DNA from: Streptomyces sp. WMMB 322
GTDB lineage: Bacteria > Actinomycetota > Actinomycetes > Streptomycetales > Streptomycetaceae
Direction of reading: 5' to 3'
Length of the DNA stretch: 64,000 nucleotides
Assembly: GCF_900090145.1 (NCBI RefSeq)
Contig: NZ_FMHI01000004.1
Coordinates: forward strand, 124,001-188,000
Shown here: piece after piece, positions 28,183 to 39,848 of the stretch
Position numbering within the stretch: position 1 is the first letter of the stretch
How the letters are laid out: every line of letters starts with the position of its first letter
Translations under genes and position numbers: made by a program
Notes under the pieces: generated by a model
Database searches by the model: none
The model's input: only the letters and a program-made list of their open reading frames with translations
Told to the model about the DNA's origin: nothing

Positions 28183-31100
28183 GTGATACGAGTAAACGTA
28201 CGCAGAAGGGTCCTCGCGCGGTCACTGCTTCCCGCAGTGACCGCTCTTTCGTTTCTGACGGCCGTTCAGCCGGCTGCGGCGAACGCGGCCCCCGCCTCCG
28301 CTCCCGCTCCGTCCGTGACCGCAGGTCCCGGCCCGGCCCAGGCGGCGGCAGCACGGACCGCAGCGACAACTGCCGCTCCGGCGGGCATTCCCGACGGCGA
28401 CGGCATGGAGCTCTCCCGCACCAGCCGGCCGGTCGCACCCGGTGCCCGGCTCACGTCCTTCCAGCGGCTGGAGTCGGACAAGTGGCTGCGGGCGGACGCC
28501 CTCAGCGTGGATCTCGGAGGCGGCAGCGACGGCGGCACCCGCGCGGACTACCTCTCCAGCGGCGAGGTCTCCACCCGTCAACCGCTCAGCGAACAGGCCG
28601 AGAACCACGACCCGGGAAAGGGCCGCCGTACCGTCGCGGCCTTCAACGCCGACTTCTTCGACATCGACGAGACCGGGGCGCCGCTCGGCCCCGGCGTGCG
28701 CAACGGCAGGGCCACCCACTCCCCCGCCGCCGGCAACAGCGATGCCCTCGGCCTCGGCCCGGACGCGGCGGGCCGGATCCTCTCGCTCTACTTCGAGGGG
28801 ACCCTCACCCTTCCCGGCGGCAAGCAGCCGCTGGCCGCCTACAACGCCGCCAACGTCCCCGAGGACGGCATCGGCGCGTACAACTCCCGCTGGGGCAAGG
28901 CCGACCGGGCCCTCACCACCGACAGCGACCCCGAATCCGCCGAGGTGCTCGTGCGGCACGGCCGGGTCAGCCGCGTCCTCGACGAGCCCGGCAGTGGCCC
29001 GATCGCCGAGGGCACCACAGCTCTGGTCGGCCGGGACACCGGTGCGAAGACACTCGACGGACTGAAGGTGGGCGACCGGGTCTCGCTCGAGTACCACGTG
29101 CGGACGGACGACGGCAGCCCCGTCCCCCGCACGGCGACCGGCGGGCGTGGCCTGCTCGTCGTGGACGGAGAGCCCCAGAACTGGGAGGGGCGTCCGAACA
29201 ATGCGACGGCACCGCGCACGGCCGTCGGCTTCTCCAAGGACGGCTCGACGATGCACGTGATGTCGGTGGACGGACGCCAGGCGGCGTCCGGCGGGGTGAC
29301 CCTCACCGAACTCGCCCTGATGATGAAGGACTTGGGCGCCCACAACGCCCTCAACCTCGACGGTGGCGGCTCTTCCACCCTCCTCGCGCGCGAACCGGGC
29401 GCCGATGGACTGCAGTTGGAGAACGCGCCGTCCGACGGAGAAGAGCGTGAGGTGCCCAACGGCGTGGCACTGACCTCCCCGGCGGGCAGCGGAGCGCTCA
29501 AGCACTTCTGGGTGGAGACGGCCGCCGACCCGGCCTCCGCGCCCACGGCCGACAACATGCCCGTCGGCCACCCCGACCGCGTCTTCCAGGGCCTGACACG
29601 GAAGTTGACGGCCGCCGGTTACGACGAGTCCTACGGCCCGGCCGAGGGCACCCCTCACTGGTCGGCCGCCAGGCCCGGCGTCGGACGGGTGGACGAGCGG
29701 GGTGTCTTCCACGCCCGCGGCACGGGCACGACACGGGTCACCGCACACCGGGGCCACGCGCGGGGATCGGCTCAGCTGTCCGTCGTCGGCGAACTGGACC
29801 GCATCCGCCCCACCAGCGAACGCGTCGGGCTCGCCGACGGCGGCGCCGAGGGCTCGTTCGGCATCGTCGGCTTCGACGCCGAGGGCACCAGCGCCCCCGT
29901 GGAGCCGGCCGACGCCCGCCTGCGGTACGACCGTTCGCTGTTCTCCATCGCACCGGACGAGGCCCGCGGCGGCTTCACCGTGAAGGCGAGGCCCGGACAG
30001 GAGTCGGCGTCCGGCATCGTCACCGTCGACGTCAAGGGCCGCACCACGCAACTCGCCGTCACGGTCGGTCTGCACGACGAGCGGACCGCCGGCTTCGACG
30101 ACGCCGCGGAGTGGAAGTTCAGCGCGGCCCGTGCCGAGGGATCACTCTCGGCCGTCCCGGACGGCAAGGACGGCACAGGGCTGAGAATGACGTACGACTT
30201 CAGCCGCTCCACCGCCACCCGCGCCGCGTACGCGACTCCCCCGGACGCGGTGCCCGTACCCGGGCAGCCGCAGAGCTTCACCATGTGGATCAAGAGCGAC
30301 GGCAAGGGCGCGTGGCCCTCGCTGCATCTGAAGGACGCGAACGGGACCGACCAGGTGCTGCGGGGTGCACACCTCACCGAGGAGGGCTGGCAGCAGGTCA
30401 CCTTCGAGGTCCCCGTGAGCGTCAACTACCCGCTGCGGCTGCACCGTTTCTACCTCGCCGAGACCAGGCCCGCCGAGCAGTACACCGGGGAGGTCGTCCT
30501 GGACGAGCTGATGGCCCGGATTCCGCCCGACGTGGACCTGCCGGAGACCGAGCGCCCGCACGACCCGCTGATCTCGACGGCTGCCGATGTCGCGGGCCGC
30601 GACTGGCGCTTCGCGGTGATGTCCGACGCGCAGTTCGTGGCCCGCGATCCCGACAGCGCCGCCGTACGGCAGGCACGCCGCACACTCCGGGAGATCCGCG
30701 CGGCGGCACCGGACTTCGTCATCGTCAACGGTGATCTGGTCGACGAGGGGTCGGAGGAGGACCTGAGCTTCGCCCGTCGTGTGCTGGAGGAGGAGCTGGG
30801 GAATGCCGTCGACTGGTACTACGTGCCGGGGAATCACGAGGTGATGGGCGGCAGCATCGCGAACTTCACCGCCGAATTCGGCCCGGCGCAGCGCACGTTC
30901 GACCACAAGGGCACCCGGTTCATCACGCTCGACACCTCGTCCCTGACGGTGCGCGGCGGCGGATACGGACAACTCCAGGAATTGCGGCGGCAGTTGGACG
31001 ACGCGGAGCACGACCCTTCCGTCTCGTCCGTGGTCGTCGTGCAGCACGTGCCGCCCCGGGACCCGACAGGGCAGCAGGCGAGCCGGCTGACCGACCGAAT

Positions 31101-31677
31101 GGAGGCCGACCTGCTGGAGGACTGGCTGGGCGACTTCCGCACCGGCACCGGCAAGGGGGCGGCGTTCGTCGGAGCGCACGCGGGCGCCTTCGACGCCTCG
31201 CGGGTCGACGGCGTTCCGTACCTGGTCAACGGCAACTCCGGTAAGTCACCCGCCACTGCGGCCTCCCGCGGCGGCTTCACGGGCTGGTCACTGCTGGGCG
31301 CGGACCGGGACGCACCGCGGCACGCCGGGGACTGGCTCGCCGCACAAACCGTCGCGCACGTGGACGGCCTCACGATGGAGGCGCCGGAGCGGCTGCCGCT
31401 CGGTGAGTCGGCCCGCGCCGCTGCCACGGTCACACAGGGAGAGGGCGAGTCGGCACGGAAGGTGCCGGTGGCCTGGCCGATGAGCGCGGACTGGTCCGGC
31501 TCCGGCAACCTCTGCATCGCCGGCGGACGTAGCGCCGCGGACGACGTGAAGGTCCGCTGCTCCGCTTCGTACGACCCGCGGACCGGCACGCTCACCGCTC
31601 ACCGACCCGGCCTCGTCACACTCGTCGTCGAGGTGGCCGGCGAGCGGACGGAGAGGCAGGTGAGGATCACCCGCTGA
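28183..31677 (+). CDS. Secreted phosphodiester glycosidase-metallophosphoesterase fusion
   Basis: 1164 residues from the GTG at 28183 (AGGGGA six bases upstream). A signal peptide at ~1-33 (basic VRRRVLARS, hydrophobic core, AANA-A cut) sends it out of the cell. The next ~350 residues are a NAGPA-like (DUF2233) phosphodiester glycosidase domain, recognised by FNADFFDI, the repeated trypsin-like GVTLTELALMM segment and HNALNLDGGGSSTL. Ig-like/Big and jelly-roll modules follow. From ~800 comes a calcineurin-like phosphoesterase: MSDAQF, NGDLVDEG, VPGNHEVMGG, VVQHVPPRD and GAHAG. The first metal motif has Gln where His is more common. The pair suggests removal of a sugar and then phosphate from a cell-wall or teichoic-acid-like phosphodiester; this is inference. 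Confidence 0.85.
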   Translation: MIRVNVRRRVLARSLLPAVTALSFLTAVQPAAANAAPASAPAPSVTAGPGPAQAAAARTAATTAAPAGIPDGDGMELSRTSRPVAPGARLTSFQRLESDKWLRADALSVDLGGGSDGGTRADYLSSGEVSTRQPLSEQAENHDPGKGRRTVAAFNADFFDIDETGAPLGPGVRNGRATHSPAAGNSDALGLGPDAAGRILSLYFEGTLTLPGGKQPLAAYNAANVPEDGIGAYNSRWGKADRALTTDSDPESAEVLVRHGRVSRVLDEPGSGPIAEGTTALVGRDTGAKTLDGLKVGDRVSLEYHVRTDDGSPVPRTATGGRGLLVVDGEPQNWEGRPNNATAPRTAVGFSKDGSTMHVMSVDGRQAASGGVTLTELALMMKDLGAHNALNLDGGGSSTLLAREPGADGLQLENAPSDGEEREVPNGVALTSPAGSGALKHFWVETAADPASAPTADNMPVGHPDRVFQGLTRKLTAAGYDESYGPAEGTPHWSAARPGVGRVDERGVFHARGTGTTRVTAHRGHARGSAQLSVVGELDRIRPTSERVGLADGGAEGSFGIVGFDAEGTSAPVEPADARLRYDRSLFSIAPDEARGGFTVKARPGQESASGIVTVDVKGRTTQLAVTVGLHDERTAGFDDAAEWKFSAARAEGSLSAVPDGKDGTGLRMTYDFSRSTATRAAYATPPDAVPVPGQPQSFTMWIKSDGKGAWPSLHLKDANGTDQVLRGAHLTEEGWQQVTFEVPVSVNYPLRLHRFYLAETRPAEQYTGEVVLDELMARIPPDVDLPETERPHDPLISTAADVAGRDWRFAVMSDAQFVARDPDSAAVRQARRTLREIRAAAPDFVIVNGDLVDEGSEEDLSFARRVLEEELGNAVDWYYVPGNHEVMGGSIANFTAEFGPAQRTFDHKGTRFITLDTSSLTVRGGGYGQLQELRRQLDDAEHDPSVSSVVVVQHVPPRDPTGQQASRLTDRMEADLLEDWLGDFRTGTGKGAAFVGAHAGAFDASRVDGVPYLVNGNSGKSPATAASRGGFTGWSLLGADRDAPRHAGDWLAAQTVAHVDGLTMEAPERLPLGESARAAATVTQGEGESARKVPVAWPMSADWSGSGNLCIAGGRSAADDVKVRCSASYDPRTGTLTAHRPGLVTLVVEVAGERTERQVRITR

Positions 31678-31702
31678 CCCCGGGACGACCGGCCCGACCG
31701 GG

Positions 31703-31731
31703 AGGCGCACCGGGTACTGCCCGGTGCGCCT
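31703..31731. terminator. Bidirectional hairpin terminator between glycosidase and TerC genes
   Basis: Perfect 12-bp inverted repeat (31703-31714 with 31720-31731) with a 5-base loop followed by TTT on the plus side, in the 70-base gap between convergent stops. Confidence 0.85.
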
Positions 31732-31747
31732 TTGAGCCGGGCACGGC

Positions 31748-32704
31748 TCAGACCTCGACGTCCTTCTTGCCGCGCGTCGCGGCGAGACTCGTGATGGTCG
31801 TGACGACAAGGACTCCGCCGATGACGCCCAGCGAGACGGGAATGCTGATCTCCGGCACATGCACACCGGACTCGTGCAGCGCATGGAGCACGAGCTTGAC
31901 GCCGATGAACCCGAGGATGACCGACAGCCCGTACGACAGGTGCACCAGCTTCTGCAGCAGGCCGCCGATGAGGAAGTACAGCTGACGCAGACCCATGAGC
32001 GCGAAGGCGTTGGCGGTGAAGACGATGTACGGGTCCTGGGTCAGGCCGAAGATCGCGGGGATGGAGTCGAGCGCGAAGAGGACGTCCGTCGAGCCGATGG
32101 CCAGCATCACTATCAGCATCGGCGTCATCAGCCGCTTGCCGTTCTCGACAATGAAGAGCTTGGTGCCGTGGTACTGGTCGGTCGAGGGGAAGCGCCGCTC
32201 CACCATCTTCAGGAAGCGGTTCTCCTCGTACTCCTCCTCGTTGTCCTGCCGGGCCTCCTGGATGAGCTTCCAGGCCGTCCAGATGAGGAACGCGCCGAAG
32301 ACGAAGAAGATCCAGGAGAAGGCCGAGATCATCGCGGCGCCGGCGGCGATGAAGACCGCCCGGAGCACCAGCGCGATCAGGACGCCCACCATCAGCACGC
32401 GCTGCTGGTAGATCGAAGGCACGGCGAACTTCGTCATGATGAGGACGAAGACGAAGAGGTTGTCGACGCTGAGCGACTTCTCGGTGAGGAATCCGGCGAA
32501 GAACTCACCGGAGGCCTCGCCCGTCCCGAAGAGCCACAGCCCCACCCCGAAGATGCAGGCCAGGACGATCCAGACCGTCGTCCAGGCCCCGGCCTCCTTG
32601 AGGGAGACCTCGTGCGGCTTGCGGCCGCCTATGAAGAAGTCGACCGCGATGAGGGCGCAGAGGCCCACGATCGTCAGTGCCCAGACAGTCAGGGAGACAT
32701 CCAC
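31748..32704 (-). CDS. TerC family integral membrane protein
   Basis: 318 residues from the GTG at 32704, set by GGAGGATGAG just upstream; the frame to 32803 has no ribosome site. Seven to nine membrane helices. TerC proteins are linked with tellurite resistance and, as Alx/MeeY-type transporters, with metal-ion export. The family core is visible: EFFAGFLTEKSLSVDNLFVF (acidic and polar residues inside a helix), and AIGSTDVLFALDSIPAIFGLT with its conserved Asp residues, then FALMGLRQLYFLIGG. Two TerD-domain genes follow on the same strand further upstream. Confidence 0.92.
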   Translation of the reverse strand: MDVSLTVWALTIVGLCALIAVDFFIGGRKPHEVSLKEAGAWTTVWIVLACIFGVGLWLFGTGEASGEFFAGFLTEKSLSVDNLFVFVLIMTKFAVPSIYQQRVLMVGVLIALVLRAVFIAAGAAMISAFSWIFFVFGAFLIWTAWKLIQEARQDNEEEYEENRFLKMVERRFPSTDQYHGTKLFIVENGKRLMTPMLIVMLAIGSTDVLFALDSIPAIFGLTQDPYIVFTANAFALMGLRQLYFLIGGLLQKLVHLSYGLSVILGFIGVKLVLHALHESGVHVPEISIPVSLGVIGGVLVVTTITSLAATRGKKDVEV

Positions 32705-32935
32705 GTGCTCATCCTCCGGCTCGCGTGCACACATCGGCCGGAGGTCTCCTCCACCTGACGGGCACCGGATGTGCCGGCCGGCCGGCGCCCCGGGACCGGT
32801 CACGTCCGGCCCGTATTGACGGGTACGCCGCTGGTTGCTGGGAGTACTCCCCTCCGCGCAAAGAACAGTAAAGCAACACCAAAGAAACGTAAAGATTTGC
32901 TGGTCGGGAGGGGGCTTCAGGAGCCTGACCCCGTG

Positions 32936-34888
32936 TCAGCCGCCCGTTTCACGAGCGCGACCCGCGGCTGCTGCGACCCGGCTCAGCACCTGCGAAAGCA
33001 CCTGGCTTCCGTGCGGCACCAGCGGAGGCTCGTACGTCCAGTGATGACCGACCCACGGGTCGGCCAGGTGGTCGTCCGGTACGGGTGTGATGCGCAGCAG
33101 CGCCTTCCACAGCGGCGAGAGCACCGGGCCGTAGGCGCGGGCGTCTTCGGGGTCGGCGACCATCAGCAGATGCACTCCGGCGGAGGGGCCTTCGTCTGCG
33201 AGGTAGCGCAGCTGCGTGACGGCGCGATCGTCGAACCCGTGCGGGAAGTCGTGGACGAGGAGGAGCTGTTCGGCGATGTCGATCTCGGCGGGCAGGGCGT
33301 CGGCGGCACGGCTGCGGACCGCCATCTGCACCAGGTCCACGCGCCTGGTGAGCTCATCCAGCACCGTGCTCACTCCCGCAGCACCGGCTGCCGGCCGCCC
33401 CTGCAGTACCCCGCTCTCCACGAGCGGCGCGAGCGCGGCCGATGCCGAGCCGGCCGGGTCGATGACGTTGAGCGTGACGTGGCCCGCTGGGTGGGCCGCC
33501 GCGAAGCGTGCGGCGATGGCAGTGGCGGTCTCGGCGGCGAGCCGGCGCAACTCGTCCGGGCCGAGGAGGGAGGCCGCCGCCGGACCGGCCGCGGAGGAGC
33601 CGGCCTGTCCGCTTCGGCCACTGTCGATCCACAGGCCCCGCTCCAGCGGAAGGCGCACCAGCATCGGGATCCGCAAGCCGGCGCTCTCGGGAAGGCACAG
33701 GTCACCCAGGCGCATCGCCATCGGCGTCTGCCCGGGCGGACGGTAGTCGTGCCAGACCGGGTTGTCCCAACGCGCGTACGCGGGCGGAAGCGCCGGCTCG
33801 ACGACTTCGGCCTCGGCGCACAGCTGCCGCAGATCGCGGTCGAGCACCGCACGGGCCTGCTGGACGAGCCCGGCCTGTCTGGAGCGTGCCTCGTCGCGCG
33901 CCGCATCGGCGGCGGGGCCCACGCGGGTCCGCGGGTCCGAGAGCACCTCGTCCAGTTCCTGCTCCATGCGCGACTCGGCGAAGTCGACGGCTGAGCGGTA
34001 GGCGGCGACCGTGCGGGCCAAGTCCTCGAACATGTCCCAGACCTGGTTGTAGAGCCGCTCGTCCATGCTCCAGCCGTTGGCGTCGCCGGCGACCGGGGCA
34101 TACGGGCCGTCGCCGGCGCCGGCGGCGGTGGGCGTGGACACCGGGGAGGATTCCCCGGCGGGGCGCGGCGGTGAGGAGGGCGGCGGTGCCGCGCGGCCGG
34201 GATGCCAGTAGCTGATGCGGCCGCCGGGCGCGGCCCCTGCCGCGCCCGGCCCGGTGACTCCCCTCGCACCGCCGACGGTGGCTTCGCGGGAGTGCTCCTC
34301 ACCCGTCCGGGGCGGAGGCGCAGGGACGGACCGTGCGCGGCCCGTCGCGACCGCCTCGTTGATCGTCGCCGCCAACTCCTGGGCGCGGGCGAATCCTTGG
34401 TCGGCGAGCATCGCGGAGAGCCCGCCGGAGTAGCCCTGCCCGACGGCGCGCACCTTCCAGCTGCCCCGGCGGCGGTAGAGCTCCAGTGCGAGGACGGCGG
34501 ACTCGGCGTCGAGCCCGGTGAGCGTGCAGTTCGCGATCCCGTGCCCGCCGGGTTCGGTCACGGTCACGGACGGGGGCGCGAACTCCCCGAACCGGGACGG
34601 CCCCTCCGTCCCCGTGGGCAGAGCGAGCAGCACGTTGACGCGGTGCACTTCGTCGGGCAGGGCTCCGAGATCGACGGCGAGCCGGTGTTCGGCCGCGGCC
34701 TGCCGGGACACCTCGAGTCCGGGCAGCTGCGGCCGGGCGGGGTGAGCCGTCCACGTCTCTTCCCGCATCCTGCCGTGCTCGTCGTTCAGCGTCGCTCCGG
34801 CGATGACGGGCCGCTCCACCGACACCCGGATCTCCAGGCGGACTCCGGGCAGGGGATGGTTCTGTCCCCGTACCAGCTCGGCCGGCAT
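32936..34888 (-). CDS. TerD-domain protein with a degenerate FtsK/HerA-like C-terminal half
   Basis: 650 residues. Residues 1-180 are a TerD calcium-binding stress domain (RGQNHPLPGVRLEIRV start, VNVLLALPTG, LTGLDAESAVLALELYRR, GSWKVRAVGQGYSGGLSAML). A ~90-residue Pro/Ala linker follows. The C-terminal ~370 residues have a coiled region (WDMFEDLARTVAAYRSAVDF) and then a layout like FtsK-type ATPases: an IPMLVRLPLERGLWID strand, LNVIDPAGSASAAL, LLLVHDFPHGFDD in Walker B position and VHLLMVADPED. No GxxGxGKS/T P-loop can be found where it belongs, so ATP hydrolysis is doubtful. Pairs with terD 90 bases upstream. Confidence 0.75.
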   Translation of the reverse strand: MPAELVRGQNHPLPGVRLEIRVSVERPVIAGATLNDEHGRMREETWTAHPARPQLPGLEVSRQAAAEHRLAVDLGALPDEVHRVNVLLALPTGTEGPSRFGEFAPPSVTVTEPGGHGIANCTLTGLDAESAVLALELYRRRGSWKVRAVGQGYSGGLSAMLADQGFARAQELAATINEAVATGRARSVPAPPPRTGEEHSREATVGGARGVTGPGAAGAAPGGRISYWHPGRAAPPPSSPPRPAGESSPVSTPTAAGAGDGPYAPVAGDANGWSMDERLYNQVWDMFEDLARTVAAYRSAVDFAESRMEQELDEVLSDPRTRVGPAADAARDEARSRQAGLVQQARAVLDRDLRQLCAEAEVVEPALPPAYARWDNPVWHDYRPPGQTPMAMRLGDLCLPESAGLRIPMLVRLPLERGLWIDSGRSGQAGSSAAGPAAASLLGPDELRRLAAETATAIAARFAAAHPAGHVTLNVIDPAGSASAALAPLVESGVLQGRPAAGAAGVSTVLDELTRRVDLVQMAVRSRAADALPAEIDIAEQLLLVHDFPHGFDDRAVTQLRYLADEGPSAGVHLLMVADPEDARAYGPVLSPLWKALLRITPVPDDHLADPWVGHHWTYEPPLVPHGSQVLSQVLSRVAAAAGRARETGG

Positions 34889-34977
34889 CCGCTCTCCCCC
34901 AAGTCTTCCCGTCCGGGGGCGGCCGCCTCCGCGGCTGCGGCCGCGCTCCCTTGCCGCCTCCTGCCTGCCCTGCGGGC

Positions 34978-35556
34978 TCAGAGGTGGGGCACCAGCGCGG
35001 GCATCAGGTCCTGGAAGGTACGCCCGTTGGCCGGTGCGCCGAGGGCCGTCATCTGCCAGCCGTTCCCCTGCCGGTGCACCTTGGCCATGATCTGCGCCGT
35101 GTACTGGCCGCCGCCGGTCAGCGTGTACCGCGCCAGTTCCTCGCCGTTGGTCTCGTCGACCAGGCGGCAGAAGGCGTTCTCCACCTCTTCGAAGGTCTGC
35201 CCCGTGAAGGAGTTGACCGTGAAGACGATCTGGTCGATGTGGACCGGGACGCGCTGCAGGTCGACCGTGATCGCCTCGTCGTCGCCGCCCTGGCCGGCAC
35301 CGCCCACGAGGTTGTCGCCGGTGTGCCTGACGGACCCGTCGTCGCTCACCAGGTGCCGGAAGAAGACCACGTCCTTGGGTTCCGTGCCCGCGAAGAGCAC
35401 AGCTGAGGCGTCGAGGTCGATCTCCTTGCTGCGCTTGCCGAACAGGCCGCGGCGCGGGGCTGCCTTCCAGCCGAGACCCATCCGCACTGCCGACAGGCTG
35501 CCTCCGTCGTTCTTCTGCAGACTGATGGCCTGTCCCTTGGACAAGTTCACCGACAC
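34978..35556 (-). CDS. terD: TerD family tellurium-resistance/stress protein
   Basis: 192 residues of a single TerD domain. It begins SVNLSKGQAISL, has VRMGLGWKA, LDASAVLF followed by DVVFFRHLVSDDGSVRHTGDN, and DDEAITVDLQRVP, the Asp/Asn-rich loops that bind calcium in this family. TerD proteins respond to tellurite, phage and membrane stress by an unresolved mechanism. It is upstream of the TerD-FtsK-like gene in the same direction; with TerC they make a small ter set lacking terA/terB/terF-like genes. Confidence 0.9.
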   Translation of the reverse strand: MSVNLSKGQAISLQKNDGGSLSAVRMGLGWKAAPRRGLFGKRSKEIDLDASAVLFAGTEPKDVVFFRHLVSDDGSVRHTGDNLVGGAGQGGDDEAITVDLQRVPVHIDQIVFTVNSFTGQTFEEVENAFCRLVDETNGEELARYTLTGGGQYTAQIMAKVHRQGNGWQMTALGAPANGRTFQDLMPALVPHL

Positions 35557-35741
35557 GTGCTTACCCCTCTCGACTTTCCGCTGCCATCCCGCTCGCGATG
35601 GCGGTCACGCTCCGACCCTACGCATGCACGCGAAGCACCCGGTCAGGACGTGCGCCTTTGTGTCGCTCTTGCAACATGCACGTGCGACGCGGCAGTTCCG
35701 GCCCCGCCTCTCCGGTGCCGGGCGCCGGGCGCCGGCCGCCG

Positions 35742-37868
<2,127 letters not shown>

Positions 37869-38027
37869 GCAGACAACGGTACGACCCACCTCTGACAACG
37901 GCGTCACTCAGCGGATCGTGATCGTCGCGCCACGTTCACACGCGCGCCACTCCGGTTCTGCTTCCGTGTATCGCACAACGGGAAGTATCTGGCTGACAGT
38001 GTTCGCACGAACGCGAGGAGTTCCCGA

Positions 38028-38918
38028 ATGTCGATGCGCCGTGCAGTAGCCGCCGCCACCGGCGTGCTCCTGGGCATGTCCGCCCTCACCCTCACCGCGT
38101 CCCCGGCCCATGCGGCCCCGCGGCAGGACAGCACGAGCGACCGGGCGCCGACCACAGTCGCCCACCGCGGAGCTTCCGGTTACGCACCGGAAAACACGCT
38201 CGCCGCAGTCAGGAAAGCCGACAAGCTCGGCATCGACTGGGTCGAGAACGATGTACAGCGCACCAAGGACGGCGAACTCGTCGTCATGCACGACACCACG
38301 CTGGCCCGCACCACGAACGCCGAGCAGCTCTACCCGGACCGCTCGCCGTGGAACGTCTCCGACTTCACTGCCAAGGAGATCGCCCGCCTGGACGCGGGAA
38401 GCTGGTTCAGCGACGACTACAAGGGTGAAAAGGTACCCACGCTGGAGCAGTACCTGAAGCAGGTCACCAAGGGCGGCCAGAAGCTGCTGCTGGAGCTGAA
38501 GGCACCCGAGCTCTACCCGGGCATCGAGATGCAGACGCTGAGAGAGCTGCGCAGTGAGGGCTGGCTCGACCGCTCCCACACGAAGAGCAGGCTCGTCATC
38601 CAGAGCTTCAACGCCAACTCGGTCAGGACGACCCACGTCCTCAACAGCCGAGTCAAGACCGGTTTCCTGGGCAACCCGAAGGTCTCGGAGCTGGACTCGT
38701 ACGCGAAGTTCACCGACCAGATCAACCCGACGCACTCGGCGGCGACGAAGGACTACGTCGACGAGGTGCACGCGCGCAAGGGCCCGCTGGGGAAGCGGAT
38801 GGAGGTCTTCACCTGGACCGTGAACGACGCGTCGACCGCGCGCACCGTCGACAAGGCCGGAGTGGACGGCATCATCACCAACTTCCCCGACGTCGTGCGG
38901 GAAGCGACGGGCGGCTGA
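38028..38918 (+). CDS. Secreted glycerophosphodiester phosphodiesterase
   Basis: 296 residues, ATG after GAGGAG. Signal peptide ~1-29 ending AHA-A, so exported. Mature enzyme is a GDPD TIM barrel: AHRGASGYAPENTLAAV (catalytic His and Arg-Gly), WVENDVQRTKDGELVVMHD (metal-binding Glu and Asp, second catalytic His), LLLELKAPE, VIQSF, and VFTWTVND near the end. It releases glycerol-3-phosphate from phospholipid-derived diesters or teichoic acid. In the equivalent position other Streptomyces carry glpQ2, a PhoP-regulated gene; here a GTTCACACGCG element at 37934 could be part of a PHO box but its second half is poor. Confidence 0.92.
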   Translation: MSMRRAVAAATGVLLGMSALTLTASPAHAAPRQDSTSDRAPTTVAHRGASGYAPENTLAAVRKADKLGIDWVENDVQRTKDGELVVMHDTTLARTTNAEQLYPDRSPWNVSDFTAKEIARLDAGSWFSDDYKGEKVPTLEQYLKQVTKGGQKLLLELKAPELYPGIEMQTLRELRSEGWLDRSHTKSRLVIQSFNANSVRTTHVLNSRVKTGFLGNPKVSELDSYAKFTDQINPTHSAATKDYVDEVHARKGPLGKRMEVFTWTVNDASTARTVDKAGVDGIITNFPDVVREATGG

Positions 38919-39154
38919 CCTGATCCGCCGGTCCGAGGGCCGCGCCGGCGTCTTTGCACCCTCCACCCCCCACAGCGCCCTCATCGCCGATCCCGCGGCC
39001 GGGCATCTGCCCCCTCCCCGCATCACCGCTCCCTTTCCGCCGTACTTCCCCCCTGCCCCCCACCCGCGGTGAACCCTCAACCCCCCACAGCACCTCCTGC
39101 CGCCGCCCGTCCCGCGAGGCGGGCCGTGTCAGAGGCGCCCTCTAGGGTTCCCTC

Positions 39155-39751
39155 ATGACTGAGACAACGGCGAGTGCGGCAACCCGCGCCTGCATCTGGA
39201 CGGTGCGGAACAGCCCTGTGGGTCCCCTGCTGCTCGCCGCCACCGACGAGGGCCTGGTCGGTGTCGTCTTCCATGCCGACGGCGCCACCGCGGACCGGGC
39301 CCTCGGCCGGCTCACCGGCAGGCTCGGGGCGCCGCCGGTCCACGTGGAGACACCGTCGGACGCGGCCGCTGCGCAAGGTTCCGCCCGCGGGCGCGTCCTG
39401 GAGAGCGCCGCCGAGGAGCTGGACTCCTACTTCCACGGTGAACTGCGCGAGTTCACCGTGCCGCTGGACTGGTCGCTCTCCGGCGGCTTCAACCAGAAGG
39501 TGCTGCGGGAACTGCTCTCGTCCGTCCCGTACGGGGCCACCGCCGGCTATCAGGATCTTGCCGACCGCGTCGGCGAGCCGGGTGCGGCCCGCGCCGTCGG
39601 GACGGCCATGGGGTCGAACCCGCTGCCGGTCGTGGTGCCGTGCCACCGGGTCGTGGAAAGGGGCGGCGGCCTGGGCGGTTTCGGCGGGGGCCTGGAGACC
39701 AAACGCACTCTGCTGGCGCTGGAGGGGCTGCTTCCGGAGCCGCTGTTCTGA
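39155..39751 (+). CDS. ogt: Methylated-DNA-[protein]-cysteine S-methyltransferase
   Basis: 198 residues. Suicide repair protein that moves alkyl groups from O6-alkylguanine to its own cysteine. Visible: the N-terminal domain with SPVGPLLLAATDEGLVGV, then the DNA-binding helix-turn-helix around VPYGATAGYQDLADRVG, the arginine finger region, and the active-site VVVPCHRVVE with GGLGGFGGGLETKRTLLALE. A ~30-residue insert near 60-90 (Ala/Ser-rich) is unusual. Followed 97 bases on by an MFS gene; the 236 bases before it hold no gene and no clear promoter. Confidence 0.95.
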   Translation: MTETTASAATRACIWTVRNSPVGPLLLAATDEGLVGVVFHADGATADRALGRLTGRLGAPPVHVETPSDAAAAQGSARGRVLESAAEELDSYFHGELREFTVPLDWSLSGGFNQKVLRELLSSVPYGATAGYQDLADRVGEPGAARAVGTAMGSNPLPVVVPCHRVVERGGGLGGFGGGLETKRTLLALEGLLPEPLF

Positions 39752-39848
39752 TGCGGGCGCACAAGAGGGCAGCTGCCTGCGTCAGGCCGTCCCGGCAGGG
39801 CCCGAAACTCCCTGGGCCCCCGGGCGACCGGCTGAGAGACTTCCCGAC

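Noticed and set aside
37920..37960. PHO box before the secreted glycerophosphodiesterase
   Set aside because: One good half (GTTCACACGCG) but the adjoining 11-mer matches poorly; noted in the gene entry only.
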